Notes under the pieces: model-generated
Databases searched by the model: none
Seen by the model: the letters and a program-made list of their open reading frames with translations, nothing else
Told to the model about the DNA's origin: nothing
Position numbers and translations under genes: made by a program
From: Streptomyces sp. I05A-00742
Lineage (GTDB): Bacteria > Actinomycetota > Actinomycetes > Streptomycetales > Streptomycetaceae
Assembly (NCBI RefSeq): GCF_013055795.1
Contig: NZ_JABETO010000011.1
Coordinates: forward strand, 22,118-86,117
DNA: 64,000 nucleotides
Reading direction: 5' to 3'
Shown: one piece after another, positions 33,770 to 42,669 of the stretch
Layout: each line of letters starts with the position of its first letter
Position numbering within the stretch: position 1 is the first letter of the stretch

Positions 33770-35142
33770 CGGCGCGCACCGGCGGTGTCGGCGATCGACT
33801 TCAGCTCGTCGTCGTAGTCCCGCGCGGCCGCCGCGGCCGTCGCGTCGCCGGTGGCGACCGCCTCCATCGCCTCCTGGATCGCCGCGGAGACCTCCGGGTA
33901 GACCGGCAGGGCCGGGCGGTGGCGGGTGATCCGGACCAGATCGGTGAAGAAGTCGATGCCCGGTACGTACGTCCGGTACCGCTCGTCGGCGGCGACGTCG
34001 TCCCGGACGGCGACCTGGCCGTCGCGGACCGTCCAGTCGAGCGCGTTCGCCCGGGTCTGGAGGGTCTCGATCGCCTGCCAGGCCAGGTCCGCCTTGCCTG
34101 ACCGGGCGGCGATCGCCCAGGACCAGCCCCCGGAGAGGCTGACCCGCCCGGGGGCCGCGCCGTGCTGCGTCGGGAACGCGGCCCGGCCCATCACCTGTGA
34201 CCAGCGCGGCCACGGCCTGCTGCCGTTGGGCTGCCAGTTCTTGCCGAGCCACGAGCCGTCGAGGGCGATGGCGAGCCGGCCGGAGGGCAGCCATTCGGCG
34301 GTGACGCGGGTGCTGACGTTCGGGTCGAGCGCGTCCGAGGGGTCGGGACCGAGCTTCTCGTCGTACACCGTGCGGACGAACTCCAGGGAATCCACGAACC
34401 CCCGCCCGCCCGTCAGCCACTTCTCGCGCGCCGGATCGTAGAGCGGATCCTTCCCCGTGCCGTACAGCAGCATCTCGAACCCCTGCATGCTGGCCGCCTC
34501 ACCGGGGCCCTTCCCCGTGTAGAGGTGGAAGGGGATCACCCCGGGGACCTTCCGCTTGACGGCCCGTGCGGCTTCGAGAACGTCCTCCCACGTCCTCGGG
34601 CGCCAGTCGGCCGGCAGACCGGCCTTGGCGAAGATCTCCTTGTTGAACCACAGCCCCCGCGTGTCCGTCCCGTCCGGCACCCCGTACGTACTCCCGTCCG
34701 CGCCCCGGACCAGCGCCTTCGCCGCCGGAAGGTAGCGATCCCAGTCCTTCCAGCCGGCCAGCTTGTCGTCCAGCGGTCTCAGATAGCCGCTCGTGACGTC
34801 GGAGTTGATGAGCGCGGTGTCCTCGCGGACCAGGTCCGGCGCCGTCCTCGGCGACCGCATCATCTGCTGGACCTTGGCGGCGTAGTCGTTCTCGGCGGCC
34901 TGGACGGGCACCAACTCGAGCTTCTTCCCGGGGTGCTCGCGCTCGAACTGCCGCTTCACCACAGCCAGGTAGTCGTCCATGATCCGGTACTTGTTGTCCG
35001 TGCTGCGCTGATACACGATCCGCACGGTGTCCGGGTCCCCGTTGGCGGCGCTCCCACACGCGGTGAGCGGGCCGGCGAGCGCCGCGACGAGGAGGGTGCC
35101 GACGGCGACGAGCAGCACGGGGCGGGCCGGGCGCTCTGGCAC
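33766..35142 (-). CDS. Sugar ABC importer solute-binding lipoprotein
   Basis: This is a 458-aa extracytoplasmic binding protein of the CUT1 carbohydrate family. The signal peptide ends in the lipobox LTAC with lipidated Cys29. The mature part shows RIVYQRSTDNKYRIMDDYLA, the APDLVREDTALI segment and a long lobe with LSGGWSWAI. The GTG at 35142 has GGAGGACACC just upstream; the frame extends further but lacks a start context. It leads an operon with the MalF-type permease. The sugar is not identifiable. Confidence 0.92.
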   Translation of the reverse strand: MPERPARPVLLVAVGTLLVAALAGPLTACGSAANGDPDTVRIVYQRSTDNKYRIMDDYLAVVKRQFEREHPGKKLELVPVQAAENDYAAKVQQMMRSPRTAPDLVREDTALINSDVTSGYLRPLDDKLAGWKDWDRYLPAAKALVRGADGSTYGVPDGTDTRGLWFNKEIFAKAGLPADWRPRTWEDVLEAARAVKRKVPGVIPFHLYTGKGPGEAASMQGFEMLLYGTGKDPLYDPAREKWLTGGRGFVDSLEFVRTVYDEKLGPDPSDALDPNVSTRVTAEWLPSGRLAIALDGSWLGKNWQPNGSRPWPRWSQVMGRAAFPTQHGAAPGRVSLSGGWSWAIAARSGKADLAWQAIETLQTRANALDWTVRDGQVAVRDDVAADERYRTYVPGIDFFTDLVRITRHRPALPVYPEVSAAIQEAMEAVATGDATAAAAARDYDDELKSIADTAGARR

Positions 35143-35551
35143 GGTGTCCTCCAACGGTCGGAGCCTCGATGGCACTCCGATTACGTTCCCTGGCTGTCGG
35201 TGACGTACGCGTCGGCCGGTGTGCGGCTTTCCGCCCGCGTGTCGTGGGGGTATTTCACGCTCTTCCGGCACCTGGAAAAACCGTCCGGCTTCTATCAGGA
35301 TCGGCTCTTTGAACGCATGGGTGCCGTACGGCACATCCCACCTGCCGCATCCGCGTGAACCCAGGGGCGTGAGGCTGTTGTTGGCTCATCAGCCGCTTGA
35401 CGCGCAGCGGGTGCGTTGCCATGGACGCCAGAGGAGTCGACAGACGCGTGATCAAAGAACCGGAGAGGACAAGCGAGTCTGCCGGTCGATTGTCTTCATG
35501 GGTAATTGAGCAGCCTGTCCGACCAGGCAGGATGTAAGCAGAAGGGGCGGT
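35143..35551. promoter_or_regulatory. 409-bp divergent intergenic region with palindrome at 35321-35334
   Basis: No gene is supported. GTGCCGTACGGCAC at 35321-35334 is a perfect 14-bp palindrome halfway between the divergent binding-protein gene (start 35142) and the ABC ATPase gene (start 35552). It could be an operator for either. A GGGGCGG site precedes the ATPase start. Confidence 0.45.
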
Positions 35552-36262
35552 ATGGGCGGCGACGGAGAACTCCGTGCATCCGGGAGTGACGATGTGCTGT
35601 CGGTCGACGGACTGCGCTGTGAAATGGCCGGGCGAATGCTCTTGGACGGGGTGGATCTCCGGGTTTCCGCAGGGCACTCTGTGGCGATCGTCGGGCCGAG
35701 CGGAAGCGGAAAGAGCACTCTGCTGGGATGCCTGCTGGGCCTGGTTCGCCCGTCGGCGGGGGTCGTACGGATCGTCGGCAGAGACATCGTCCGGATGCAC
35801 CGGCGCGCCCTTGAGCTGCACAGGAGCCGCCACATGGGCGTCGTGTTCCAATTCGGGGAACTGCTGCCCGAGCTGACACCGGTGGAGAACGTGGCGCTGG
35901 CCGCACTGTTGGCAGGCGGTAGGCCCGAGCACGTCTATGGCAGGGCCCGGCGGCTGCTCGACGATCTGGGCGTACCCGAGGCGGTGACGACGGCCCAGCT
36001 GTCGGGTGGCGAACGGCAACGCGCGGCTGTGGCGCGGGCTCTGATCAACGAGCCGACCGTGCTGTTGGCGGACGAGCCCACCGGTGCGCTCGACGCGGCG
36101 ACGCGCGACAGCGTCGCCTCGGTGCTCTTCGACGTGCCGCGCCGGTGGGGATGCGCCCTGGTCGTTGTCACTCATGACGATGTGATCGCGCAAAGCGCCG
36201 ACGTGTGCTGGGAGTTGGCGGACGCCACGCTGAGGCGGCGGGTCATCGGAGCCGGCCGGTGA
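35552..36262 (+). CDS. ABC transporter ATP-binding protein (FtsX-permease partner)
   Basis: This 236-aa ATPase has Walker A GPSGSGKST, Q-loop VFQFGELLPELTPVEN, signature LSGGERQR, Walker B VLLADEPTGALD and H-loop VTHDD. It belongs to the MacB/LolD/FtsE group. The ATG at 35552 starts a short non-conserved leader before the ABC core. Its stop overlaps the start of the permease gene in a GTGA, so the two are co-translated. Confidence 0.93.
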   Translation: MGGDGELRASGSDDVLSVDGLRCEMAGRMLLDGVDLRVSAGHSVAIVGPSGSGKSTLLGCLLGLVRPSAGVVRIVGRDIVRMHRRALELHRSRHMGVVFQFGELLPELTPVENVALAALLAGGRPEHVYGRARRLLDDLGVPEAVTTAQLSGGERQRAAVARALINEPTVLLADEPTGALDAATRDSVASVLFDVPRRWGCALVVVTHDDVIAQSADVCWELADATLRRRVIGAGR

Positions 36263-38490
36263 CGGCGGACCGTCCGGGCGTGCGTCGTCAGCTCCTGCGG
36301 ATCGGGCGTTCGGCCGGGAAGCGGTCGGGCGGTGGCCGGATACGGGTCGTCGCACTGTTGCTGGCGGGCGCCGTCCTGGCGCTGGGATTCTCCTCGGTGG
36401 TCGCTGTGTACGCCGCGTACGACGGCATACACATGCGCACGGAAAAGCGGTCCCTCCAGTTTCGGGCCGCGCGTCCGGGCGAGCGCCCGGTGGCTCTGGC
36501 GATCGATGGCTTCGACGACGTCGCCGGACTTCAGCACAGCATCGTCTACCTCCGCCCGCTGTCCCGTGAGGCGCCGCTGCCACCGGGTGTCAGCGCCTGG
36601 CCCGGACCGGGGGAAGCGGTTCTCTCACCGGCTCTCGTCCGGTCCTTGAAGGACGAGGGCTCGCCGCGCCGGTTCGGAGTGGTGACCGGGGAGATCGGCG
36701 AGGACGGCCTGGCCGGTCCGGGCGAACGGATGGGGTACGTCAATCCGACCGACCGGCAGATGGCCGGCGCTTCGTTCAGGCCCGTCATGGGGTTTGGCGG
36801 CGCCCGGGGAGACATGTTCGGCGACGTCATGTTCATCAAGGGGCGAGGGCACCTCATGGATGCCCTGTACTTGCTCCTGATACCGGCTCTCGCCCTGGGC
36901 GTGGTCGCGGTGCGCATGGGTTCGGCGGCCAGGGACGGACGAACGTCCCTGGTGAGTGCTCTGGGCGGTACCTGGCGTGCCAGATTCTGGCTGAACATGG
37001 GGGAAGCCGCTCCGCCGGTACTCGCGGGCGCGGTCATCGGTCTGCTCCCCGGCGCGATCGTGGCCGCCACCGGCGCCGTGAGGCTGCCCTGGATCGGCTA
37101 CCGGTTGTCCGCCGCGGATCTCCGGCGCTGGTGGTGGGGGCTGCCCCTCTCGGGCGCTCTCGCCGCGGGGGTTCTGCTGCTGCTCGTCTGCCTGATGCAC
37201 CGGGCCGGTGGTCGCCGCAAAGCGCGATCGCCGAGGGCGGGGGCGCTCAGGACCCGGATGTTGCGCTGGGCGGCCACAGCCTGTCCGGTGCTGATCTGCG
37301 CGACCGTCTGGGGCCCCGCGCAACTCGATCCCGCGAAGTACGCGGATCTGCGCGGGCTGCTGTACGACCTCGGTGTCGCCGCGGTCCTGGTCACGCTGCC
37401 CTGTGCAGTGGCTCTGGGAGCCGCTGCGGCCGGCAGGAGGCTCGCCCGCGCCGCCCGGCGTACGGGAAGTCCCGCCCAAGTGGTCGCCGGCCGGCACGCG
37501 GCCGCGCACCCGGGTGTCACGGCTCGCGTCGTGGCCGGAGTGGCGATCGCCTTGGTCGTCGTCAGCCAGATCCAGCTCACCAGCTCCCAGTTCGGCGAGT
37601 CCGCCGCGCGGGCCAAGGCCACCATGCGGGAAGTGGGTTCCGGCCTGCTCCTGATGGAGTTGCGGCCCACCAAGGTGAGCCGGGAGAGGTTCGAAGCCGT
37701 TCTCCGGGACCTGCCGCAGGGTACAGAGACCATGACGGTCCGCACCGAGACCGGTTCACCGGCTCCGCGGACACTGTTCACGGGGCCGTGCGACGCCTTG
37801 CGGACGGTACGCCTGCCCTGTTCCGAAACCCCCCGAAGGGTCGCCGTCCGCGACGTGGAACGGCGCGTCGCCGAGACCGCTCGCTGGACCGGTCCGGTAG
37901 CCGGCGAGCTCTATGTCCAGGAAGGCCCGGTGCTGTCCGGCGGCGGCCCGGAAGGTGTTCCCCCGGCGGTGGTCCTGACGTCGACGAGCGGGGACGAGCT
38001 GCCTGTCGGCCGCATCAAGCAGCTCCTGAGGGACAGTCTGCCCATCGGCTCCGCGAGTGTGGACCTGCTGGGGGCACGCTGGATCGGCGGCGCCAATCTG
38101 GCCGTCGCCCATGGAAGATGGGTGATCTTCTTCGGTGTGTCCGGTGTGCTGGTACTGGCTCTTGCCCTGGCACTCGCCAACGTCTCCGAGTTCGTGCGCT
38201 TCAGTACGGTGGTGGCACCGCTGAGCGTGCTCACCGGAAGACGCAGGCTGTATTACGGAACGGCGGCCTGGTCGGTGCTGGTGCCTTTGCTGGCGGCCAT
38301 CGGGGTCAGCTTCGTCGTCTCGGTCTGGCTCGCCGCACCACAGGAAAGCCCCGACGAGGGCATCACCCTGTCCATGGGGATGCTCGCGGGGACCGCGGGG
38401 GCGTTGGCGGCGCTGTCCGTGGTCATGTGGTGGTGGGGAGCGCGCGCTGCCGTGCGGCAGTCCACGCGGTGGCGTCCCTATGGCGACTGA
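36259..38490 (+). CDS. FtsX-like ABC permease
   Basis: This is a 743-aa integral membrane protein starting at GTG 36259, overlapping the ATPase gene. After a basic N-terminus it has one helix (VVALLLAGAVLALGFSSVVA) and an extracytoplasmic segment. Several helices follow in the middle (about 200-420), then a second soluble segment and three C-terminal helices. It has the outline of a duplicated FtsX permease, but the usual sequence motifs are weak and it has no close match I can name. Such orphan pairs often export peptides or confer resistance to them. Confidence 0.85.
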   Translation: MTADRPGVRRQLLRIGRSAGKRSGGGRIRVVALLLAGAVLALGFSSVVAVYAAYDGIHMRTEKRSLQFRAARPGERPVALAIDGFDDVAGLQHSIVYLRPLSREAPLPPGVSAWPGPGEAVLSPALVRSLKDEGSPRRFGVVTGEIGEDGLAGPGERMGYVNPTDRQMAGASFRPVMGFGGARGDMFGDVMFIKGRGHLMDALYLLLIPALALGVVAVRMGSAARDGRTSLVSALGGTWRARFWLNMGEAAPPVLAGAVIGLLPGAIVAATGAVRLPWIGYRLSAADLRRWWWGLPLSGALAAGVLLLLVCLMHRAGGRRKARSPRAGALRTRMLRWAATACPVLICATVWGPAQLDPAKYADLRGLLYDLGVAAVLVTLPCAVALGAAAAGRRLARAARRTGSPAQVVAGRHAAAHPGVTARVVAGVAIALVVVSQIQLTSSQFGESAARAKATMREVGSGLLLMELRPTKVSRERFEAVLRDLPQGTETMTVRTETGSPAPRTLFTGPCDALRTVRLPCSETPRRVAVRDVERRVAETARWTGPVAGELYVQEGPVLSGGGPEGVPPAVVLTSTSGDELPVGRIKQLLRDSLPIGSASVDLLGARWIGGANLAVAHGRWVIFFGVSGVLVLALALALANVSEFVRFSTVVAPLSVLTGRRRLYYGTAAWSVLVPLLAAIGVSFVVSVWLAAPQESPDEGITLSMGMLAGTAGALAALSVVMWWWGARAAVRQSTRWRPYGD

Positions 38491-38585
38491 GTCCGTACGT
38501 GCGTGTTTCGCGCGGTGGCTGGGGTTCGCCAGGTGTTGCGGCCCTGTCATACTTCGTCGGCCTGCTCTGAATGCAACAGCCCTGA

Positions 38586-39290
38586 TTACTGGTCGCGTTG
38601 ACTCTGCCAGCGGTACCGCAGTTCGGGTCGCCCCACGTTGCCGTACAGCGGTGCGCGGGCAGCCCGCCCCGTGTCCACCAGGTGCTCCAGATAGCGGCGG
38701 GCGGTGATCCGGGAGATGCCCACCGCGCCGCCGGCGGTGCCCGAGGAGATGCCGTCGGGGCCCGCGGCGCGCAGGGTGTCGGTGATGGCCGCGAGGGTGT
38801 CCGTGCTCAGCCCCTTGGGCAGGACGGCGGGGCGGGGGGCGCGCAGGGCGCCGAGGGCCCGGTCGACCTCCTCCTGGCCGCTGGCCTCGCCGGCCGCCGC
38901 GCGGAACTCGGCGTAGCGGACGAGCCGGTCGCGGAGGGTGGTGAAGGTGAAGGGCTTGAGGACGTACTGGACGACGCCGAGGGAGACGCCCTCGCGGACC
39001 ACGGCCAGGTCGCGGGCCGAGGTCACGGCGATCACGTCGGCGGCGTGCCCGGCGGAGCGCAGGGAGCGGAGCAGCCGCAGGCCGTGGCCGTCGGGGAGGT
39101 AGAGGTCGAGGAGCAGGAGGTCGGCGGGGGAGCGCTTGAGGAACTGGGTGGCGTCGCCCACCGAGTGGACCACTCCGGTGACGGCGAAGCCCGGTACCCG
39201 TCCCACGTAGAGGGCGTGGGCGTCGGCGGCGACCGGGTCGTCCTCGACGACGAGCACCCGGATGGGCGGCTCGGCAAGGGGCGTCGTCAC
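38586..39290 (-). CDS. Response regulator, CitB/DcuR type
   Basis: This 234-aa regulator has a receiver domain with phosphoacceptor Asp62 (LLLLDLYLPDG), the acidic pair VVEDD, the conserved Thr in AVTSA and the Lys in YVLKPF. The C-terminal HTH (GGAVGISRITARRYLEHL) is typical of the CitB/DcuR/DctR family. Its start overlaps the kinase stop by 4 bp. With the divergent dctA this is a dicarboxylate-sensing unit. The palindrome at 40983-41020 is its likely binding site. Confidence 0.93.
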   Translation of the reverse strand: MTTPLAEPPIRVLVVEDDPVAADAHALYVGRVPGFAVTGVVHSVGDATQFLKRSPADLLLLDLYLPDGHGLRLLRSLRSAGHAADVIAVTSARDLAVVREGVSLGVVQYVLKPFTFTTLRDRLVRYAEFRAAAGEASGQEEVDRALGALRAPRPAVLPKGLSTDTLAAITDTLRAAGPDGISSGTAGGAVGISRITARRYLEHLVDTGRAARAPLYGNVGRPELRYRWQSQRDQ

Positions 39291-40945
39291 GGTTGGTCAC
39301 CCGCCCTGTCGCCGACCGCCCCGCGCAGTGGCAGCCGGACCGTGAACTCCGCGCCGCCGTGCGGTGCGTCGGCCACCGTGACCGTGCCGCCGTTGCGCAC
39401 CGCGGCCTGCCGGACGAGGGCGAGGCCGAGGCCGTGGCCGTGCGGGGCGCCGCCGGGCGCCTTGGTGGACCAGCCGCGGCGGAAGACGTCGTCGGCTGTC
39501 TCGGGGGTGAGTCCGGGCCCGGTGTCGGTGACGCGCAGCAGCAGGTCGTCGCCGTCCGGCCGGACGGTCACCGTGACGCGGGCGGCCCGCGCGGGCTGGC
39601 CGTCGCCGGGCCGCGGGCCCGCCGCGTCCACCGCGTTGTCGATGAGGTTGCCGAGGACGGTGACCAGGTCGCGGGTGGGCAGGGCGGGCGGCAGGAGGCC
39701 GTCGTCCACGTGGGTGTCGGGGGCGAGCACCAGCTCGACGCCGTGCTCGTTGGCGTGGGCGGCCTTGCCGAGCAGCAGGGCCGCGAGGACCGGCTCGGCG
39801 ACGGCGGCCACCACCTGGTCGGTGAGGGCCTGAGCGAGCTCCAGCTCGGCGGTGGCGAAGCCGATGGCCTCCTCCGCGCGGCCGAGTTCGATCAGCGAGA
39901 CGACGGTGTGCAGCCGGTTGGCCGCCTCGTGCGCCTGGGAGCGCAGCGCCTCGGCGAAGCCCCGGACGGAGTCCAGCTCACCGGAGAGGGCGAGGAGTTC
40001 GGTGTGGTCCCGGAGGGTGACGACCGTGCCGCGGCGCTGACCTCCGGAGACCGGCGAGGTGTTGACGACCACCGTCCGGTCGGCGGTCAGGTGCAGCTCG
40101 TCGACGCGCGGCTCCCGGGCCAGCAGGGCGTCGGTCAGCGTCCGGGGCAGGCCGAGCGCGGTGACGTGCCGGCCGATGACGTCCGTGCCGCGCAGACCGA
40201 GGAGTTCCCGGCCCCCGTCGTTGACGAGGGCCACACAGCGCTGCCCGTCCAGCATCAGCAGCCCCTCACGCACCGCGTGCAGGGCCGCCTGGTGATAGTC
40301 GTGCACATGGGCGAGCTCGGTGGCGTTCATCCCGTGGGTGTGCCGCCGCAGCCGCCCGTTGAGGAGGTACGTCCCGGCGCCGCCGAGCGCGAGGACGGCG
40401 AGGGCGAAGGCGAACAGGGTGACCATCTGCCGGCGCAGTTGCGCGCTGATCGCGTCGACCGTGATCCCCGCGCTGACCAGGGCGGTGACCGTGCCGTGCC
40501 GGTCCCGGACGGGGGCGACGGCCCGCACGGACGGGCCGAGGGTGCCGGTGTACGTCTCCGCGAACACCCGCCCCTCCAGCGCCGGCCCGGTGTGGCCGAG
40601 GAAGGACTCGCCGATCCTGGCCGGGTCCGGGTGCGTCCAGCGGATGCCCCGCGGACTCATGATCGTCACAAAGTCCACACCGGTGTCGTGCCGCACCTGC
40701 TCGGCGTAGGGCTGGAGTTCGGCCGTCGGGTCCGGCGCCCCGGCCGCCGCCCGGACGGCCGGGGACGCGGCCACCGCTGTGGCCGTCGCCGTCACCTGAC
40801 GGCGCGCCGCCTTCTCGGCCTCCGCGCGGTCGGAGAGGTAGGCGAACGCGGCACATCCCGCCACCACGGCGGCCACCAGCACGATCTGCACGGCGAAGAG
40901 CTGGCCGGCCAGGCTGCGGGGGCGACGTATGCGAGGTGTGCGCAT
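39287..40945 (-). CDS. Sensor histidine kinase, DcuS/DctB-CitA type
   Basis: This 552-aa kinase has TM1 at about 16-36, a periplasmic PAS-like sensor (about 40-165; DFVTIMSPRGIRWTHPDP), TM2 at about 172-196, a cytoplasmic PAS (about 215-310), a His box with His339 (RSQAHEAANRLHTV), and a C-terminal ATPase domain with NLIDNAVDAA and TDTGPGL. The sensor and H-box place it with the CitA/DcuS kinases for citrate and C4-dicarboxylates. I start at ATG 40945; a longer frame exists but has no better start. It is in an operon with the regulator at 38586. Confidence 0.93.
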   Translation of the reverse strand: MRTPRIRRPRSLAGQLFAVQIVLVAAVVAGCAAFAYLSDRAEAEKAARRQVTATATAVAASPAVRAAAGAPDPTAELQPYAEQVRHDTGVDFVTIMSPRGIRWTHPDPARIGESFLGHTGPALEGRVFAETYTGTLGPSVRAVAPVRDRHGTVTALVSAGITVDAISAQLRRQMVTLFAFALAVLALGGAGTYLLNGRLRRHTHGMNATELAHVHDYHQAALHAVREGLLMLDGQRCVALVNDGGRELLGLRGTDVIGRHVTALGLPRTLTDALLAREPRVDELHLTADRTVVVNTSPVSGGQRRGTVVTLRDHTELLALSGELDSVRGFAEALRSQAHEAANRLHTVVSLIELGRAEEAIGFATAELELAQALTDQVVAAVAEPVLAALLLGKAAHANEHGVELVLAPDTHVDDGLLPPALPTRDLVTVLGNLIDNAVDAAGPRPGDGQPARAARVTVTVRPDGDDLLLRVTDTGPGLTPETADDVFRRGWSTKAPGGAPHGHGLGLALVRQAAVRNGGTVTVADAPHGGAEFTVRLPLRGAVGDRAGDQP

Positions 40946-40982
40946 GGGCGACAGTGTGCCCCGGGGCCCTTTCGTGAACGTA

Positions 40983-41020
40983 ATGCACGCAAGGGTGACC
41001 GCCGTCACAGCGGCGTGCAT
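40983..41020. promoter_or_regulatory. 38-bp nested palindrome between kinase and dctA genes
   Basis: Outer arms ATGCACGC (40983-40990) and GCGTGCAT (41013-41020) and inner arms GTGAC (40995-40999) and GTCAC (41004-41008) share exactly the same centre. The site lies 38 bp from the kinase start and 70 bp from the dctA start. It is very probably a regulator binding site controlling one or both divergent units. Confidence 0.65.
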
Positions 41021-41089
41021 AGTCACCGGGACCCCCCTCGACGGGAGAGCGGGGCCGTCCGAATGAGCCGCGACCACGAGGAGCCCTCC

Positions 41090-42472
41090 GTGACAGCCGT
41101 GACGACGACGTCACCGTCCACCCCGCCGGGTCCGGCGGCCGGGAGACGGGACCGGACCCACTACCTCTACCTCGCGGTCATCGCGGCGGTGCTGGCCGGC
41201 ATCGCGGTCGGCTTCGCCGCCCCCGGCACGGCCGTCGAGCTCAAGCCGCTGGGCACCGGATTCGTCAACCTCATCAAGATGATGATCTCGCCCGTCATCT
41301 TCTGCACGATCGTGCTGGGCATCGGCTCGGTGCGCAAGGCCGCCAAGGTCGGCGCGGTGGGCGGCCTCGCGCTCGGCTACTTCCTGCTGATGTCGAGCGT
41401 CGCGCTGGCGATCGGCCTGCTGGTCGGCAACCTCCTGGAGCCGGGCAGCGGCCTGCATCTGACGGACGCCGTGCGGCACGCCGGCGAGGCCCAGGCCAAG
41501 GGGGCGCACGAGTCGACCACCGCGTTCCTGCTGGGCATCATCCCCACCACCCTCGTCTCCGCCCTCACCGGCGGCCAGGTGCTCCAGACGCTGCTGGTCG
41601 CCCTGTTGACGGGCTTCGCCCTCCAGGCGATGGGCCCCGCGGGCGAGCCGGTGCTGCGCGGCATCGGGCACATCCAGAAGCTCGTCTTCCGCATCCTTTC
41701 CATGATCATGTGGGTGGCGCCGGTGGGCGCCTTCGGAGCCATCGCCGCGGTGGTCGGGGCGACGGGCCTCGACGCGTTGAAGTCGCTCGCCGTCATCATG
41801 ATCGGCTTCTATACGACCTGTCTGCTGTTTGTCGTGGTGGTGCTGGGAACGCTGCTGCGGCTCGTGGCCGGAGTGAACATCTTCCGGCTGCTCCAGTACC
41901 TGGGACGGGAGTTCCTGCTGATCCTGTCCACCTCGTCGTCGGAGTCGGCCCTGCCCCGGCTCATCGCGAAGATGGAACACCTCGGCGTCAGCCGGCCCGT
42001 CGTCGGCATCACCGTCCCCACCGGTTACTCCTTCAACCTGGACGGCACCGCCATCTACCTCACCATGGCCTCGCTGTTCATCGCCGAGGCGATGGACAAG
42101 CCGCTCTCCTTCGGGCAGCAGATCTCCCTGCTGCTGTTCATGATCGTCGCCTCGAAGGGCGCCGCCGGCGTCACCGGCGCCGGACTGGCCACCCTCGCCG
42201 GCGGCCTCCAGTCGCACCGGCCCGAACTCGTCGACGGTGTCGGCCTGATCGTCGGCATCGACCGCTTCATGAGCGAGGCGCGCGCCATGACCAACTTCGC
42301 GGGCAACGCCGTCGCGACCGTGCTCATCGGCACCTGGACGAAGGAGATCGACCGGGCGCGGGTGCACGACGTCCTCGCCGGACGGCTGCCGTTCGACGAG
42401 AGCACGCTGACGGCGGACGGGCACGAGGTGCCCGCGGCGCGGGGGACGGAGCCGGAGCCGGCCGGGGTGTGA
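41090..42472 (+). CDS. dctA: C4-dicarboxylate:cation symporter
   Basis: This is a 460-aa DAACS-family carrier that takes up succinate, fumarate or malate with Na+ or H+. It has about eight helices. The re-entrant loop motif STSSSESALPRL and the substrate-site segment GYSFNLDGTAIYLTMASLF are both present. The GTG at 41090 is preferred because GAGGAG lies seven bases upstream; an ATG at 41063 is an alternative. It diverges from a CitA/DcuS-type two-component system, the classical arrangement for induction by dicarboxylates. Confidence 0.92.
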   Translation: MTAVTTTSPSTPPGPAAGRRDRTHYLYLAVIAAVLAGIAVGFAAPGTAVELKPLGTGFVNLIKMMISPVIFCTIVLGIGSVRKAAKVGAVGGLALGYFLLMSSVALAIGLLVGNLLEPGSGLHLTDAVRHAGEAQAKGAHESTTAFLLGIIPTTLVSALTGGQVLQTLLVALLTGFALQAMGPAGEPVLRGIGHIQKLVFRILSMIMWVAPVGAFGAIAAVVGATGLDALKSLAVIMIGFYTTCLLFVVVVLGTLLRLVAGVNIFRLLQYLGREFLLILSTSSSESALPRLIAKMEHLGVSRPVVGITVPTGYSFNLDGTAIYLTMASLFIAEAMDKPLSFGQQISLLLFMIVASKGAAGVTGAGLATLAGGLQSHRPELVDGVGLIVGIDRFMSEARAMTNFAGNAVATVLIGTWTKEIDRARVHDVLAGRLPFDESTLTADGHEVPAARGTEPEPAGV

Positions 42473-42566
42473 GTGCTCGGTGAGGCGCCCGTGGCTCCGG
42501 CGGGGGAGCGTGGGCGCTTCACGGTACGGCCGCTCGGTACGGCCGCTTCGAGGGCCGGCCGCCTCA

Positions 42567-42662
42567 CGGGCCGGCCGCCTCACGGTCCGGGTGACTGACG
42601 GGCCGGGCGCCTCACGGTCCGGGTGACTGGCGGTCCGGGCGCCTCCCGGTTCGGGTGACTGA
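42567..42662. repeat. Three tandem copies of a 32-bp repeat
   Basis: The units start at 42567, 42599 and 42631, each 32 bp, with the core CTCACGGTCCGGGTGACTG and a few substitutions; a fourth is only begun at 42663. Partial copies of the first half precede them. They fill the gap between the convergent dctA and TetR genes. There are no spacers, so this is a minisatellite. Confidence 0.8.
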
Positions 42663-42669
42663 CGGGCCG

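Noticed and set aside
39293..41089. Long N-terminal extension of dctA
   Set aside because: It is the antisense shadow of the histidine kinase and response regulator genes.
42567..42662. Possible CRISPR-like direct repeats
   Set aside because: The 32-bp units abut without spacers; it is a short minisatellite.
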